Numbered from the stretch's first letter, positions 7,382 to 17,272 are shown. The stretch is DNA of 64,000 nucleotides from JAWKOK01 sp963765875 (GCA_963765875.1 CAVXYK010000027.1:48024-112023); one strand, 5' to 3'. A program made the numbers and translations. Notes: generated by a model not told the origin, from the letters alone.

Positions 7382-8548
7382 TTATGGGGTAGCCAGCAGA
7401 TAATCGACGAAATATGGATCGCTGATCGCCAGTTGGTAAGCGGCGATGCTATCTTCACTTGATTCGATGCGGAAACCGGTCGGCCATGGCGTATTCTCCT
7501 CGGCATAGTTGAACCAGACCATAGCCCGCAGATTTTCGTGCTCTTTGGCCTTCTGAAATGCATCCCTGATCCACTCTGCTTTGTCTCCGCCGTCATCTTC
7601 GACAGAACCATAGTCGGCCAACATGACCGGCTTCCCCGGATGTTCAGCGGCCAGTTCATTGAGCATAGTCGCATAGAGCATATCAAACGTAGCCCAACGA
7701 TAGCTGGTGTAGGGTGAGCTGGCGCCGAAGTTATAGCCGATCATGCCGATCCAGTCGACGTAATCGTCGCCGGGATAATAGATGCGATAGTCGTTCCAGG
7801 CTTCGGGCGGATAATTGCCGATAATCGGCGACCAGATCCACTTGGCATTGTCGGCGCCATCTTGACGAAAGAGATCGACAATGTGTCGATAGGCAAGAAT
7901 GAATTTGTCAGTGCGTCCGCCATTGCAGAACCCTGCCCACGAGTACTGGTTCAGGTTCATCTCATGGCCCCAACGCATGAGGACAGTATGCTCATAGGCT
8001 GCCAATTCTTGGGCAAACTGATGAAGAAAGTCGTCGTGGGACCCATTGATGATACTGTCGAGGTTCCAATTTGGGTCACCGCAACCCGTATAGTTGTCTC
8101 CATCTGCAGGTATCGACATGAAAGATATCATTGGTGTTGCGTCGTGTCTGACAATCTCCTCTAGCAGCGGTTTCTGATAATTGTCAAAACCTCCGTGAGG
8201 CCAGGCCGTGTAAAAATGATAAATTGCATGACCTTTGCCCATCAGCTGCTCAAACTTGTCGATTCTCTCTCTATACTGCGCCAGGCTAAAGCCGGGATCG
8301 ATGTAGACGCCGAGAGAGAGAGTCTGGCTTGAATCATCTGTCGCCGGCACAGATCGTGAATCTTTCACCATCGGCAAGTAGATGGTCGTTCTGGTGTCAG
8401 TTTGACTCGGGACGGTACTGTTGGGGAGTGTGCCGTTGGGAGAGTCGTCGGCGTGGGCTGTGAGAGCGGGTAGGAAGAAAATGATGAGAATGAGTAAGAT
8501 AATTCCAAAGCGCTGGGGGATCCATGACCAACTGCGAAGCGAGCACAT
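7382..8548 (-). CDS. Secreted GH26-like (mannanase-family) protein with altered nucleophile site
   Basis: The 388-residue protein starts with a signal-anchor or signal peptide (about residues 14-32, LILIIFFLPALTAHA), then a Thr/Ser-rich linker, then a GH26-like TIM barrel from about residue 78. The acid/base motif RWGHEMN is present (Glu196). Where family members have an AEFGS-type nucleophile, this one reads MLADYGSVED, with Asp312 in place of Glu. It may be inactive, use Asp, or bind glycan. It is the last gene of the polysaccharide cluster, with its own terminator. GH26 enzymes act on beta-mannans and related beta-glycans outside the cell. Confidence 0.8.
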   Translation of the reverse strand: MCSLRSWSWIPQRFGIILLILIIFFLPALTAHADDSPNGTLPNSTVPSQTDTRTTIYLPMVKDSRSVPATDDSSQTLSLGVYIDPGFSLAQYRERIDKFEQLMGKGHAIYHFYTAWPHGGFDNYQKPLLEEIVRHDATPMISFMSIPADGDNYTGCGDPNWNLDSIINGSHDDFLHQFAQELAAYEHTVLMRWGHEMNLNQYSWAGFCNGGRTDKFILAYRHIVDLFRQDGADNAKWIWSPIIGNYPPEAWNDYRIYYPGDDYVDWIGMIGYNFGASSPYTSYRWATFDMLYATMLNELAAEHPGKPVMLADYGSVEDDGGDKAEWIRDAFQKAKEHENLRAMVWFNYAEENTPWPTGFRIESSEDSIAAYQLAISDPYFVDYLLATP

Positions 8549-8652
8549 GACAACCTCTCTGAGTTCGGGCGTGAAGCTTGGCTATTGCCCTTCTGGACTT
8601 CAATTGACCAGTCCAGAATATCTCAGTTGTCATGTATGCGCTCGACATTTAC

Positions 8653-8680
8653 CATACCCTTACGAAACCGTAAGGGTATG
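8653..8680. repeat. Perfect 12-base hairpin between two glycan-cluster genes
   Basis: catacccttacg (8653-8664) and cgtaagggtatg (8669-8680) are perfect reverse complements around a 4-base loop. It lies 30 bases after the GT2-GT4 gene and about 105 bases before the GH26-like gene. There is no T-run on either strand, so it is a processing or attenuation hairpin, an operator, or a small repeat, not a typical terminator. Confidence 0.75.
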
Positions 8681-8710
8681 ATTACACTACGTTCCTCAGA
8701 CGGGCATGAA

Positions 8711-10921
8711 CTATTGCAGTTTCCAGCGGATAAACTGGCGAGTTTCGGCCCAGAGCGAAGAGAATCCTTCTCTGCGTACAATGTGAAATGCACGGTTTAG
8801 GCGTTCGTACCAGCCGCGGATCGGTGTCTGCCCATCAACTGCACCGGGCATGGTGAGGCGCTGAATCGTGTCTGCCTGCTGCGAGACCAACACGGAGCGA
8901 GGCGGCAGGTCTATCACTTGATAGAGCAGCGTCCAGAGCCGTGCTGCGGTCTCTGTCCAGCGAAACTCAGCGGCCCGCGCCCTGATAGCTTCCGTCTGTT
9001 TGGTCCGGGCCGCCTCATCTTCGATCAAAGTCCACAGGAGATCAGCACTCTCTTCCGGATCAAAGGAGTCGAAGTAGACGACCTCTTCACCAAGCACCTC
9101 GGCCAGCGATCCGCCCCGGGAGGTAAGTGCCGGCGTGCCGATCTGGGCCGCTTCGAATGGATTGAGACCAAATCCCTCGGAGATAGACGGGTACAGAAGC
9201 ACAACTGCATTCGCCAGGAGCCAGCCCTTCTCCGCCTCATCTACAATGCCAAGCTGCACTGTTTGCGCAGCTGCCTGTGGAAATTGTACGAGGATCTCTT
9301 GCTCCTCCGCCTGCGAACCGCCAAACGATACAGTTGGTCCTGCGAGGACAAGTTGCCCATCCCACCCATACTTCTCCAACAATGCAGCAAAGATGCGTAT
9401 CACATGAGCACGGTTCTTGTGTTTGAAGTTGGTGCCCAGAACGAAAAGAAAGCGACCGGGTGTCAGATCGACCGCCTTGGGCGCTACAACTTTCTCCTGT
9501 AGGTGCATGTTGTGGTCAACACCCGCATATGCCACACAGGTGCGTCGCTCTTCCGGCGTCTCAAGGCCCCTATGGTGGGCGTCTGCCTCAACGTCTGCAC
9601 TCAAATAGGCGATCCCGTCCGCATAGGCGAAGCATAGCTCTGTCGCTCGCTGGTATCGTTGCCATTCAGGATAGCTACGAACGTAGTCGGGATCGGCATA
9701 GGCGATCAGGTCCAATTGCATGACCACAAATCGCCTGGCGATGGTACGTAGACGCAGCAGATCATCAGGATTCAGGATCTGCAACGGACGAAAGACCAAA
9801 TCAAACGCAGGTTCACTCAAATGTCGGAACTCGGACACCGGGCGCACCGAGTCCGCGTACTGAGACAGTTCCTGGATCATCGACTCGGGCAATGAGCTGT
9901 GTACCAGCAACGTCACCGGTGACCTTCGTTCCGGCGCCAGGCCCATCGCCCGCACCAGTTCGAGTGCAAACACGCTGGTCCCGGTCGTTGTCGGAGCAAT
10001 GTAGGTAATGTCAATGGCAATCCGAGTGCCGAGCAGGGCCATGGAAGCGGTGTCAATGGCTTGGGCCAACGCCGTCGACCTGCTGCTACTGAAGTCATGT
10101 ATCCAGTTTCGATACCAGGGATAGCGCTGGTTGATCAGTTTCTCGTGCTGATCCTGGATCGTAGATCGACTGGTGTTGAATGACGCTGAGCCAACATGGT
10201 AGACGAAGAGATCGTCTGCGGCCACATGCGAAAAACCGAGAGTGATGGCCCGCTGGGAAAAATCGACCTCCTCCCCATAGCCGGGAGCGAAGGCTTCGTC
10301 GAAGAAGCCGATAACGTTCAGCGCCGATCGCCGAAAGTACGTACAATGACCAATGGCAGTCGGGATCGATGGGTGCAGGCGAAGAGATGCCGTGCGCACA
10401 CGCTCATCCGCTTCCTCCGTGCTCATCTGGCCCGGCAAGTCGGTCGACTGTCGATTTCGATAGGGGACGGAGAGGATGCTGCCATAATTGGTCAGGGGCG
10501 TTGCTGTCGCAACCGTCGTGCGAGAATAGGCCGCAGCACGCAGACGCGGCAGCCACGCCGGCGGATAGGTCGTGTCACTGTTGACCATGACCAGGTCGCG
10601 CGGACCGGCAGACTGGAAACCCAGATTGACGCTGCCGACGAATCCCGTATTTGTCGGCTTACAGAAATAGCCGAACTGACGGCCAAAGCGAGTTCCTGCG
10701 TCGGAAAAGGACTTGGCAATGCGTTCATCTGTACTCGCATCATCGATGAGCATAATAGGCACATCGTCAGGCGTGTTGGCAACAAGGCTGCGGACGCAGT
10801 TCAACAGATCATCATGCGCGTTGAAAATCGGTATTACCAGCGCCGGCTGATCGATTGGAAAATCCTTGATCCAGGCCCGGATCCGATCAATAAGTTCATT
10901 CATCACCTTGTCACTATTCAT
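8711..10921 (-). CDS. Bifunctional glycosyltransferase: GT2 domain fused to GT4 domain
   Basis: The 736-residue protein has an N-terminal GT-A (family 2) domain: PALVIPIFNAHDDLLNCVRS, the MLIDDASTD nucleotide-sugar site (about residue 57) and VMVNSDTTYPPAWL with the metal-binding Asp (about 133). From about residue 305 a GT-B family 4 domain follows (IAIDITYIAPTTTGTSVFA; FLFVLGTNFKHKNRAHVI about 485; EGFGLNPFEAAQIGTPALTS about 590). No membrane segment is visible, so it is cytoplasmic. Two sugar additions in one chain suggest paired, ordered steps in building the glycan repeat. It follows the membrane protein gene at 10989-13184 by 67 bases. Confidence 0.88.
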   Translation of the reverse strand: MNSDKVMNELIDRIRAWIKDFPIDQPALVIPIFNAHDDLLNCVRSLVANTPDDVPIMLIDDASTDERIAKSFSDAGTRFGRQFGYFCKPTNTGFVGSVNLGFQSAGPRDLVMVNSDTTYPPAWLPRLRAAAYSRTTVATATPLTNYGSILSVPYRNRQSTDLPGQMSTEEADERVRTASLRLHPSIPTAIGHCTYFRRSALNVIGFFDEAFAPGYGEEVDFSQRAITLGFSHVAADDLFVYHVGSASFNTSRSTIQDQHEKLINQRYPWYRNWIHDFSSSRSTALAQAIDTASMALLGTRIAIDITYIAPTTTGTSVFALELVRAMGLAPERRSPVTLLVHSSLPESMIQELSQYADSVRPVSEFRHLSEPAFDLVFRPLQILNPDDLLRLRTIARRFVVMQLDLIAYADPDYVRSYPEWQRYQRATELCFAYADGIAYLSADVEADAHHRGLETPEERRTCVAYAGVDHNMHLQEKVVAPKAVDLTPGRFLFVLGTNFKHKNRAHVIRIFAALLEKYGWDGQLVLAGPTVSFGGSQAEEQEILVQFPQAAAQTVQLGIVDEAEKGWLLANAVVLLYPSISEGFGLNPFEAAQIGTPALTSRGGSLAEVLGEEVVYFDSFDPEESADLLWTLIEDEAARTKQTEAIRARAAEFRWTETAARLWTLLYQVIDLPPRSVLVSQQADTIQRLTMPGAVDGQTPIRGWYERLNRAFHIVRREGFSSLWAETRQFIRWKLQ

Positions 10922-10988
10922 GGCAAATCTGGATTCCGCTTCTTGCGCTGAGACTTGACCTCAAACCTCCACAACTAAAGTGGAAGAT

Positions 10989-13184
10989 TCATTCAGAGCG
11001 TTCCACTTCAACATCAATCATTCGATAGATCTCAAGCACATATTGGTTGCGCTGAACCATCGCAGGCGCGTGATCATACGTCAGTTCAAGCACAGGCGTA
11101 TCCCACGTAAAGGTGTCGACAGGTTCCAGCAGAGCCTCTTCGAAGAAAGGCGTCGAGCCCTGTTTTCGTATCACATAGACCGATCTCCCCGCTTGTTGCC
11201 AGTCCGCGATTTGAGCCGTCATCGCCGGCATGGCCAGTTGGTCTTCCTGCAGGTCGAATGCGGTCATCTGATACAGATACTGAAGCGGCGTGCCGAAGAC
11301 CGCACCCACGCCGACCGGTGCGTCGTCGACAAAAAGAGCAATCGGCTGGTCATTGGCTTCTTCATCCAGGAGGGTCGCCAATTGGGCCAACTGATCTACA
11401 CCGCCCGCATAGTCGACCTGCTGCCCGATCAGTCGATTATTATAGAGCAGCAGGCCCACAAGTGCGATTGCCAGCGCCGCGCCAGCGAATCGTCCTGCAG
11501 GCTGTAGGCGCGGTTGTCGCCACAACCAGACCAATGCATAGCCAACCGCAATCATGATCAATGGAACGGTGACCGGCACATAGCGCCGCATGGCATAGAT
11601 CTGGATAGGATTATTGAAGATATTATAGAGGTAGAAGATCGTAAAAAAGCCGCCCACGCTGAGCAACGGCCACATGAAACGCCACGCTTCCCGCTCCAGA
11701 ATCAGCACGCCGCCCAAAACGCTCACCCAAATGGCCAGCGGCGACAGGTACCAGCCCAGCCTGACCAAGTTTTCATGGTCAGAGATCGGGACCAGGGTCT
11801 GTGCATACCAGTAGCCCCAAAACTCAATATCACCAAGAGCTGGGCGGATGAAGTAGGCGTAGAGAGCTAGGAGCACCAGGAGCAAAGAGAGAAGATGGCG
11901 CACCTTGCGGCTGGCTGCCGCTGCGCCAAGCAGCCGCAGCAGAAGATCACGTCTGTAGAGAAAGGCGTAGCCGAAGAGGAGGCCAAAGAAGACGAACAGT
12001 AGGAAGAGCACCACGAATTGACGTTGTAGGATGGCGAGTACTGCACCATAAGTATTGAGCGTATACGGTCTCGAGAAGAGCAAGGCATGAACCGATGCGT
12101 AGGCTACGGAGATCGAAAACGACCCCCAGAACCACCACTCTGAACGGCGCCATTCCCGGTTTGCAAGCAGGTAGAGACTCCAGATCGCCGGCAGCAACAA
12201 CAGCGGCAACATGTCGATGCGCACCAGAAAGACCTGGCCCAGGGTCAGGCCAGCAGCCAGACCCCAAAGACTATTGGGATCGCGACGCATGACAAACTGA
12301 GTAAACATCCAGAGCCCGGCCCAGACCAGGTACTGGGAAAGGGGTTCTGCCGTGGGATAGCGGGCGAAGTAGATCTGCAACGGCGCCAGAATCAACAACA
12401 GCGCCGGCAACCATGCGAAACCCGTTGCCCCCAAGGTGCGAGCCAGCAGGCTGCGCGCAAAGAGGTAGACGGCCCAGACGCTCAGCATGGCCCACAAAGG
12501 CGTCATCGCCAGCGCGCCCCAGATACCGCCGAGACTATAGGCAATGGCAAGCCAGGTCGGATGGAGAGAGAAGAATTGCGGAATCAGCAGGTCGAGTTCT
12601 GTATCGGAGCGATAGAAGCCGGGCAAATGGATGAAGTCGACCTGTTCCCAGGCCTCCAATCGACGCAGCAGCCCAGGCCAGAGATCTGGATCGAGATCTG
12701 CCAGCAACGGCTCCCGGATCAGCAGCGCGCCCGTGTTGGCGATGTTGGCGCCCAGGCTAACGTAGACACCGGCATCAGCACCGCCGGTGACAAATTCGTG
12801 GGGCTGGATGAAGAGCCAGCCACTCACGAATAGCAGCAGAACGACCGCAAGCCAGTCGCCCCTCGGTGCAGCCACTGGACGCCAACGCCAGCTGATGTTT
12901 GAGGCCTCGCCAGCAACCCCCAGAATCAGCGAGATGCCCAGCAGCATCAGTGTGAGGTTGGCCAGGCTGAAAAAGCCCAGCTCAGCCAAGAAAAGGCCCG
13001 CCGTCCCGGTCGTGATGATTGACAGGGTGAGGGCTAGAAAGATCGCTTCCAGCCAATCGAGCGCATCGCCTCGCCGGCTGCGGGAAGCAAACATCAGGAC
13101 AACCAGCAGGCCGGGCAGTGCGAACGCGAAGGCCAAAGCCAGCGCCGTCAAGGCGGGTATCATCGACTCCATCATACCGGCCAC
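10989..13184 (-). CDS. Polytopic membrane protein, GT-C (GT39/ArnT-like) glycosyltransferase candidate
   Basis: The 731-residue protein has about 13-15 hydrophobic segments and ends with a short soluble tail. The first large loop carries GGADAGVYVSLG (about residue 135), like the acidic catalytic loop of GT-C enzymes that use polyprenyl-phosphate sugars outside the membrane. Its C-terminal part (IALFVDDAPVGVGAVFG) is extracytoplasmic-looking. Its start overlaps the end of the GT4 gene by 13 bases, so the genes are translated together. It probably moves sugars onto the exported glycan or a lipid carrier; no specific family was proven by eye. Confidence 0.75.
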   Translation of the reverse strand: MAGMMESMIPALTALALAFAFALPGLLVVLMFASRSRRGDALDWLEAIFLALTLSIITTGTAGLFLAELGFFSLANLTLMLLGISLILGVAGEASNISWRWRPVAAPRGDWLAVVLLLFVSGWLFIQPHEFVTGGADAGVYVSLGANIANTGALLIREPLLADLDPDLWPGLLRRLEAWEQVDFIHLPGFYRSDTELDLLIPQFFSLHPTWLAIAYSLGGIWGALAMTPLWAMLSVWAVYLFARSLLARTLGATGFAWLPALLLILAPLQIYFARYPTAEPLSQYLVWAGLWMFTQFVMRRDPNSLWGLAAGLTLGQVFLVRIDMLPLLLLPAIWSLYLLANREWRRSEWWFWGSFSISVAYASVHALLFSRPYTLNTYGAVLAILQRQFVVLFLLFVFFGLLFGYAFLYRRDLLLRLLGAAAASRKVRHLLSLLLVLLALYAYFIRPALGDIEFWGYWYAQTLVPISDHENLVRLGWYLSPLAIWVSVLGGVLILEREAWRFMWPLLSVGGFFTIFYLYNIFNNPIQIYAMRRYVPVTVPLIMIAVGYALVWLWRQPRLQPAGRFAGAALAIALVGLLLYNNRLIGQQVDYAGGVDQLAQLATLLDEEANDQPIALFVDDAPVGVGAVFGTPLQYLYQMTAFDLQEDQLAMPAMTAQIADWQQAGRSVYVIRKQGSTPFFEEALLEPVDTFTWDTPVLELTYDHAPAMVQRNQYVLEIYRMIDVEVERSE

Positions 13185-14392
13185 CGATTCCTTTGTCGCA
13201 CACGCTCACTGATTGACTGCACGAAATCAAGATTTTGCTGTGCAACCACAGACGGCGCACATTCGCGCTCAACATAGCCGTGCGCCGCCCCGCCCATACG
13301 CTGGCGCAGTTCAGTCTCGTGCGCAAGCCGCGACAGCCATGTCACGACTTGCGGCAGTTCATTGGCATCCGTTGCGATTTTGATACACGCGTCGTCCGGC
13401 AACTCGGCGAAGGCGTCTCTGTTTGAGACCAAGCATGGTTTTCCGGCAGCCATCATCGACAGGAGCGCCGCCGAGGTCTCGCCGGTGGTTGGATGGCGCA
13501 GATTGATCCCGATGTCTACGGCATGCAGATAATCGGCGAATATGTCGTCATCCGCATAGCCTACGAATCGGACAATATCGTCCAGACCCATTTCAGTAGC
13601 CATCGACTGCACCTCATAGCCGTCGATGACAGCGCCTACAACGGCATAGCGGATGCCGGGCAGTTCTCCGCGCAGCTCCGCCAGCGCTTGAAGCACAACA
13701 TGGATGCGCTTTGGGGGAGCGGCGTAGCCAAATGACCCGATCATCAGTTCGTCGGCAGTGTAGCCAAGCCGCGAACGGGCGCTGGCCGCGGCATCCTGAC
13801 AATTCTGCCGGGAGGCGCAGGAAACAGAGCGCGGCTGGTTGATCTGCGTAACCGGCGTGTATGGGCACCGTCGACTGACATAACGCCGGGCATAGTGACT
13901 GTGGGTGATGACGCCGAGGCTGACATCACCAATTCGTTTCAGAAGAGGAAAGCGTTCATCCTCGCGAGCGAGGCTGTCGCTGAGAATCTTTCTACCGGCA
14001 CGAAAGCCCTCCATGCCTTTTTCATAGCACATTTCGCGGAGATATGCGCCGCGTTCCCCGCTGCGTACCAACAGATCGTCGTGAAATGCATATAGATTGG
14101 GATCGTGAAGCACAGTGACACCCGGATTCGACATAAGCGTCTCGTAAATACCTCGATGGTACAGTGTGTTGTTGCCCATCTGGTAGAGGCACATGTCGAA
14201 CCGTTCTTCGAGCGGTCCGCGGAACGAATCGATGGCTCTGATTTCGAGCCCTTCGACGGGCTCAACCTGGGCAGGATCGTCGACGTAGAGCGTCACATGC
14301 GCCAGCCGTGAGAGATGAGGCAACAGCTCCATGCTGTAGTTGGCGATGCCGCTCTTCTGGGGCGGCATCGGCGAGAAGAAGGCCAAACGCAT
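13172..14392 (-). CDS. GT4-family glycosyltransferase
   Basis: The 406-residue protein has the two-domain GT-B look: N-terminal LAFFSPMPPQKSGIANYS (glycine-rich acceptor loop), a middle MIGSFGYAAPPKRIHVVLQAL (about residue 215) that begins the C-terminal Rossmann domain, and a donor-site motif GETSAALLSMMAAGKPCLVS (about 305) of the EX7E type. It is cytoplasmic or peripheral. The stop overlaps the next gene (13184) and its start is 2 bases from the GT2 gene upstream, so it is within a tight operon. The sugar is unknown. Confidence 0.9.
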   Translation of the reverse strand: MRLAFFSPMPPQKSGIANYSMELLPHLSRLAHVTLYVDDPAQVEPVEGLEIRAIDSFRGPLEERFDMCLYQMGNNTLYHRGIYETLMSNPGVTVLHDPNLYAFHDDLLVRSGERGAYLREMCYEKGMEGFRAGRKILSDSLAREDERFPLLKRIGDVSLGVITHSHYARRYVSRRCPYTPVTQINQPRSVSCASRQNCQDAAASARSRLGYTADELMIGSFGYAAPPKRIHVVLQALAELRGELPGIRYAVVGAVIDGYEVQSMATEMGLDDIVRFVGYADDDIFADYLHAVDIGINLRHPTTGETSAALLSMMAAGKPCLVSNRDAFAELPDDACIKIATDANELPQVVTWLSRLAHETELRQRMGGAAHGYVERECAPSVVAQQNLDFVQSISERVRQRNRWPV

Positions 14393-14394
14393 GG

Positions 14395-15900
14395 CTAGCC
14401 GCCCTGCTCATCTGTGGCGTTCTTCTGACTGCCGTCACCTAGGTCATCACCACTGCGGGAGGAGCCAACCGGGCTAGCAGTTGGCGACGCAGACAGAGCC
14501 AGTCGGTCTTCAAGCTGGATCAGCCGATAGGCGAACTCGCCGGATTGTTGCGCCAGTCTGGTCGTATCGCGATCTGCCTCGATCCACCAATCTGACAGAT
14601 CATTGAGCAGATCATGGGTCTCATTGACGATCTCATACATCTCGATCTGAAAGGTGCGCAGCTCGCGCAGCCGCTCCAAGACCTGATAGTTGTACTCATT
14701 CTGCTGTTGCGTCAACGGGCGTACATACCAGGTAGTGGCGATGTTATTCCAGAAAGTACGAAATCGGGCAAGTAGCGTTCCGATCACAGGAACTGAGGAA
14801 GTGAACGGTTGTTCACCAACGTATGACTTTGTCTGTAGCAGCGTATCCGACTCGCTCCATCGAATGAAATTTCCCTCTTTCAAGGCATCCGAAGATCGCG
14901 TATGGGCACGGTTGTAGAGCGTACGCGTCGTTTCTGCCAGATCAGCAACGCCGGCGGCGATGGCCTGCTCTTCTTCTAACGTGGGAATCGTAGCGGGAAA
15001 TAGATCTACGTCCATTGCTTCTTCTCTCCGGGTGCGCCAAATCTCCGGCATCTGTCGCAGGGCGTTACGATAAGCGATGCCCAGTGCTTGCCATTCTCGC
15101 GCCGAACGACCCTTTAGCCAATCCTGCTCTGCCGGGAAAGTCTGTTCCAGTAGCTCGCTGGCTGGCGAATGCTTGAGCAGATACCGCCATCGTCCGCTAT
15201 GGATCTGTCTCAGATAAAAGGCGCTCTCTTTTTCTGTTGTCGCAGCTTCAACATGGGTGGCCACCGAATCCGGGACATAGACGACGCGGAAACCAGCATC
15301 TCGTGCGCGTCGACAAAGGTCCGCTTCTTCAAAATAGAGGAAGAACCCTTCGTCAAAGTGGCCGATCTGGTCCAACATGGAGTGGCGCAATGCAATCGCT
15401 GCCCCGATTACATAGTCAACATCGCGCTGTTCATCACATTGACCCTCGTCTACTTCCCGTAAGCCATAGTGCCCGGGAAATGCCTGAGGCGATGTGATAT
15501 AACCGCCCGCATGTTGGATGGTCTTCGAATCCGGGTAGAGCAACTTGCAGCCTGCAATCCCAATGGACATATCCCGGACCATCGGCTCAACCAGCGCACG
15601 GAGCCAGTTTTGCTCAACGACCACGTCGGGATTGATGAGCACGGCAATTTCAGCCTGGGACTTCCGCAATGCGACATTGTTGCCCCCGCCGTAGCCCAGA
15701 TTTCGATGATTCTCTGTGCGCGCGATCTCCGGGAAGTGACTTTCCAGATAGGAAATGGAATCGTCAGTCGACGCGTTGTCAACGATGGTGATGCTGTATG
15801 AGGGATAGCCGAGCTGCTGCAGGGCGTGGAGACAGTCTTTCAGGAACGATTGGCTGTTCCAGTTTAAGACGATAATTGAAACACTGGGCAATGAAGACAT
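14395..15900 (-). CDS. GT2-family glycosyltransferase with C-terminal helical extension
   Basis: The 501-residue protein opens with a GT-A family 2 domain: SIIVLNWNSQSFLKDCLHAL, IVDNASTDDSISYL (about residue 40), VLINPDVVVEQNWL with the metal Asp (about 92) and the acceptor region HFDEGFFLYFEEADLCRRA (about 190), typical of rhamnosyl-type WbbL relatives. From about residue 270 a long charged, helical tail follows (including VLERLRELRTFQIEMYEIV), likely a coiled coil for partner binding. It is followed after 2 bases by the GT4 gene and preceded at 22 bases by the ABC ATPase gene, all on one strand. Confidence 0.9.
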   Translation of the reverse strand: MSSLPSVSIIVLNWNSQSFLKDCLHALQQLGYPSYSITIVDNASTDDSISYLESHFPEIARTENHRNLGYGGGNNVALRKSQAEIAVLINPDVVVEQNWLRALVEPMVRDMSIGIAGCKLLYPDSKTIQHAGGYITSPQAFPGHYGLREVDEGQCDEQRDVDYVIGAAIALRHSMLDQIGHFDEGFFLYFEEADLCRRARDAGFRVVYVPDSVATHVEAATTEKESAFYLRQIHSGRWRYLLKHSPASELLEQTFPAEQDWLKGRSAREWQALGIAYRNALRQMPEIWRTRREEAMDVDLFPATIPTLEEEQAIAAGVADLAETTRTLYNRAHTRSSDALKEGNFIRWSESDTLLQTKSYVGEQPFTSSVPVIGTLLARFRTFWNNIATTWYVRPLTQQQNEYNYQVLERLRELRTFQIEMYEIVNETHDLLNDLSDWWIEADRDTTRLAQQSGEFAYRLIQLEDRLALSASPTASPVGSSRSGDDLGDGSQKNATDEQGG

Positions 15901-15922
15901 AAGACCATCTCAAGTCGGCGAT

Positions 15923-17272
15923 TTAGGGTCGTACGATAGGTTGTTCCTCAAAGACGATCTCGCCCGATTCCGCTACATGTTCATTATCGGCTAAATGACG
16001 CCACTGTGCAGGAATATGGAGCACGCCGTCTTCCGTTCGTACAGTTGCCGCACGTATCTCAAATTCATACATACGATGATGATGGTCGAATGCCAGGGTT
16101 GAGTCCTGATTGTATAACGCTACCGTGACTTCGTAGTAGCCTGGATTGAGAGGGAGAGCGTCAATCGTATACTCCATGGTGCCCGACCCGTCAATGGCGG
16201 GGATATGGTAGCCGGCCTGTACCGAGTTTGGCCCATTGATATGAACACCATCACGCCGATAGAGAGCCAGACCAAATGCCGGCAATTCTATCGGTTCACG
16301 CGTTCTGTAGTGGATGCGCAGCCGCAGTTGATCGCCGGTCGAGAAATACTCAGGGACAACGTCAGTTTCGGCTAGAATCTCCACGTTGTCGATGATGGCT
16401 TCACCGGTGCCCCAGCGTTGTTCACTGCTGGCGATGATAAATTCCTCAGCAATTTCCTCTTTCTCTTCCTGCTCTTGTTCTTGGCGTTCCCGCCGACCAT
16501 GGTAGTAGAGGTCGTTGGCGAAGGCGGTGTAGTCGTCCACAACGTGGAGCGCTTCACCGTCGCCACGCACCAGCCCTTCGTGAAGCCAGATAGCGCGATC
16601 ACAGAGTCTCTCGACATCGGCGAGGCTGTGCGATACCAGCACAATGGCAACGCCCTTTCGCTTCAGCTCAAAGATACGCTCAAGGCACTTCTGCTGAAAG
16701 ACCTGATCGCCGACGGTCAGAACCTCATCGACCACCAGCACCTCCGGATCGGTATGGATGGCAACGGCAAAGCCCAGCCGCACATACATACCCGACGAAT
16801 AGTGCTTAACCGGCGTGTCGATAAAGTCACCCAACTCGGCAAAATCGATGATTCCTTTGAGCCGTTTTTGCATATCCTTGCGGCTCAACCCATGTACTGA
16901 GCCATTCAAGTAGATATTTTCGCGTCCCGTCAGATCAGGATGAAAGCCTGCCCCCAATTCCAGCAAGGACGATACCCGCCCACGAACCTGAATCTGCCCA
17001 CTTGTCGGATCCAGAATCCCGGTGATCAGCTTGAGCAATGTGCTCTTGCCGGAGCCGTTGGGTCCCAGAATGCCGATGCTGTCGCCCGGATAGACTGAGA
17101 ATGAGACATCACGCAATGGCCAGAAGAATTCATGCGGATCCCGTTGGCGCCGCAACAGGCGAATAAAACTGTCCTGAAGCGAACGCTGCTGTTCTCGACG
17201 AATTCTAAAGCGCTTGGAAATGCTCTTCAGTTCGATGAGCGGGCGAACACTGTCGCGGCTCTCTTCCGGCAT
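15923..17272 (-). CDS. ABC polysaccharide exporter ATPase, Wzt-like with C-terminal carbohydrate-binding domain
   Basis: The 449-residue protein has a complete ATPase domain: Walker A GPNGSGKST (about residue 70), signature YSSGMYVRLGFAVAI (about 165), Walker B VLVVDEVL (about 188) and the switch His in LVSHSLADV. After about residue 270 comes a beta-rich Wzt_C-type domain (DQLRLRIHYRTREPIELPAFG; VTVALYNQDS), known in O-antigen exporters to bind the chain end. The partner permease is probably the Wzm-like protein at 23440-24345, although 6 kb of other genes separate the pair. The cargo domain implies a capped or modified polymer. Confidence 0.92.
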   Translation of the reverse strand: MPEESRDSVRPLIELKSISKRFRIRREQQRSLQDSFIRLLRRQRDPHEFFWPLRDVSFSVYPGDSIGILGPNGSGKSTLLKLITGILDPTSGQIQVRGRVSSLLELGAGFHPDLTGRENIYLNGSVHGLSRKDMQKRLKGIIDFAELGDFIDTPVKHYSSGMYVRLGFAVAIHTDPEVLVVDEVLTVGDQVFQQKCLERIFELKRKGVAIVLVSHSLADVERLCDRAIWLHEGLVRGDGEALHVVDDYTAFANDLYYHGRRERQEQEQEEKEEIAEEFIIASSEQRWGTGEAIIDNVEILAETDVVPEYFSTGDQLRLRIHYRTREPIELPAFGLALYRRDGVHINGPNSVQAGYHIPAIDGSGTMEYTIDALPLNPGYYEVTVALYNQDSTLAFDHHHRMYEFEIRAATVRTEDGVLHIPAQWRHLADNEHVAESGEIVFEEQPIVRP

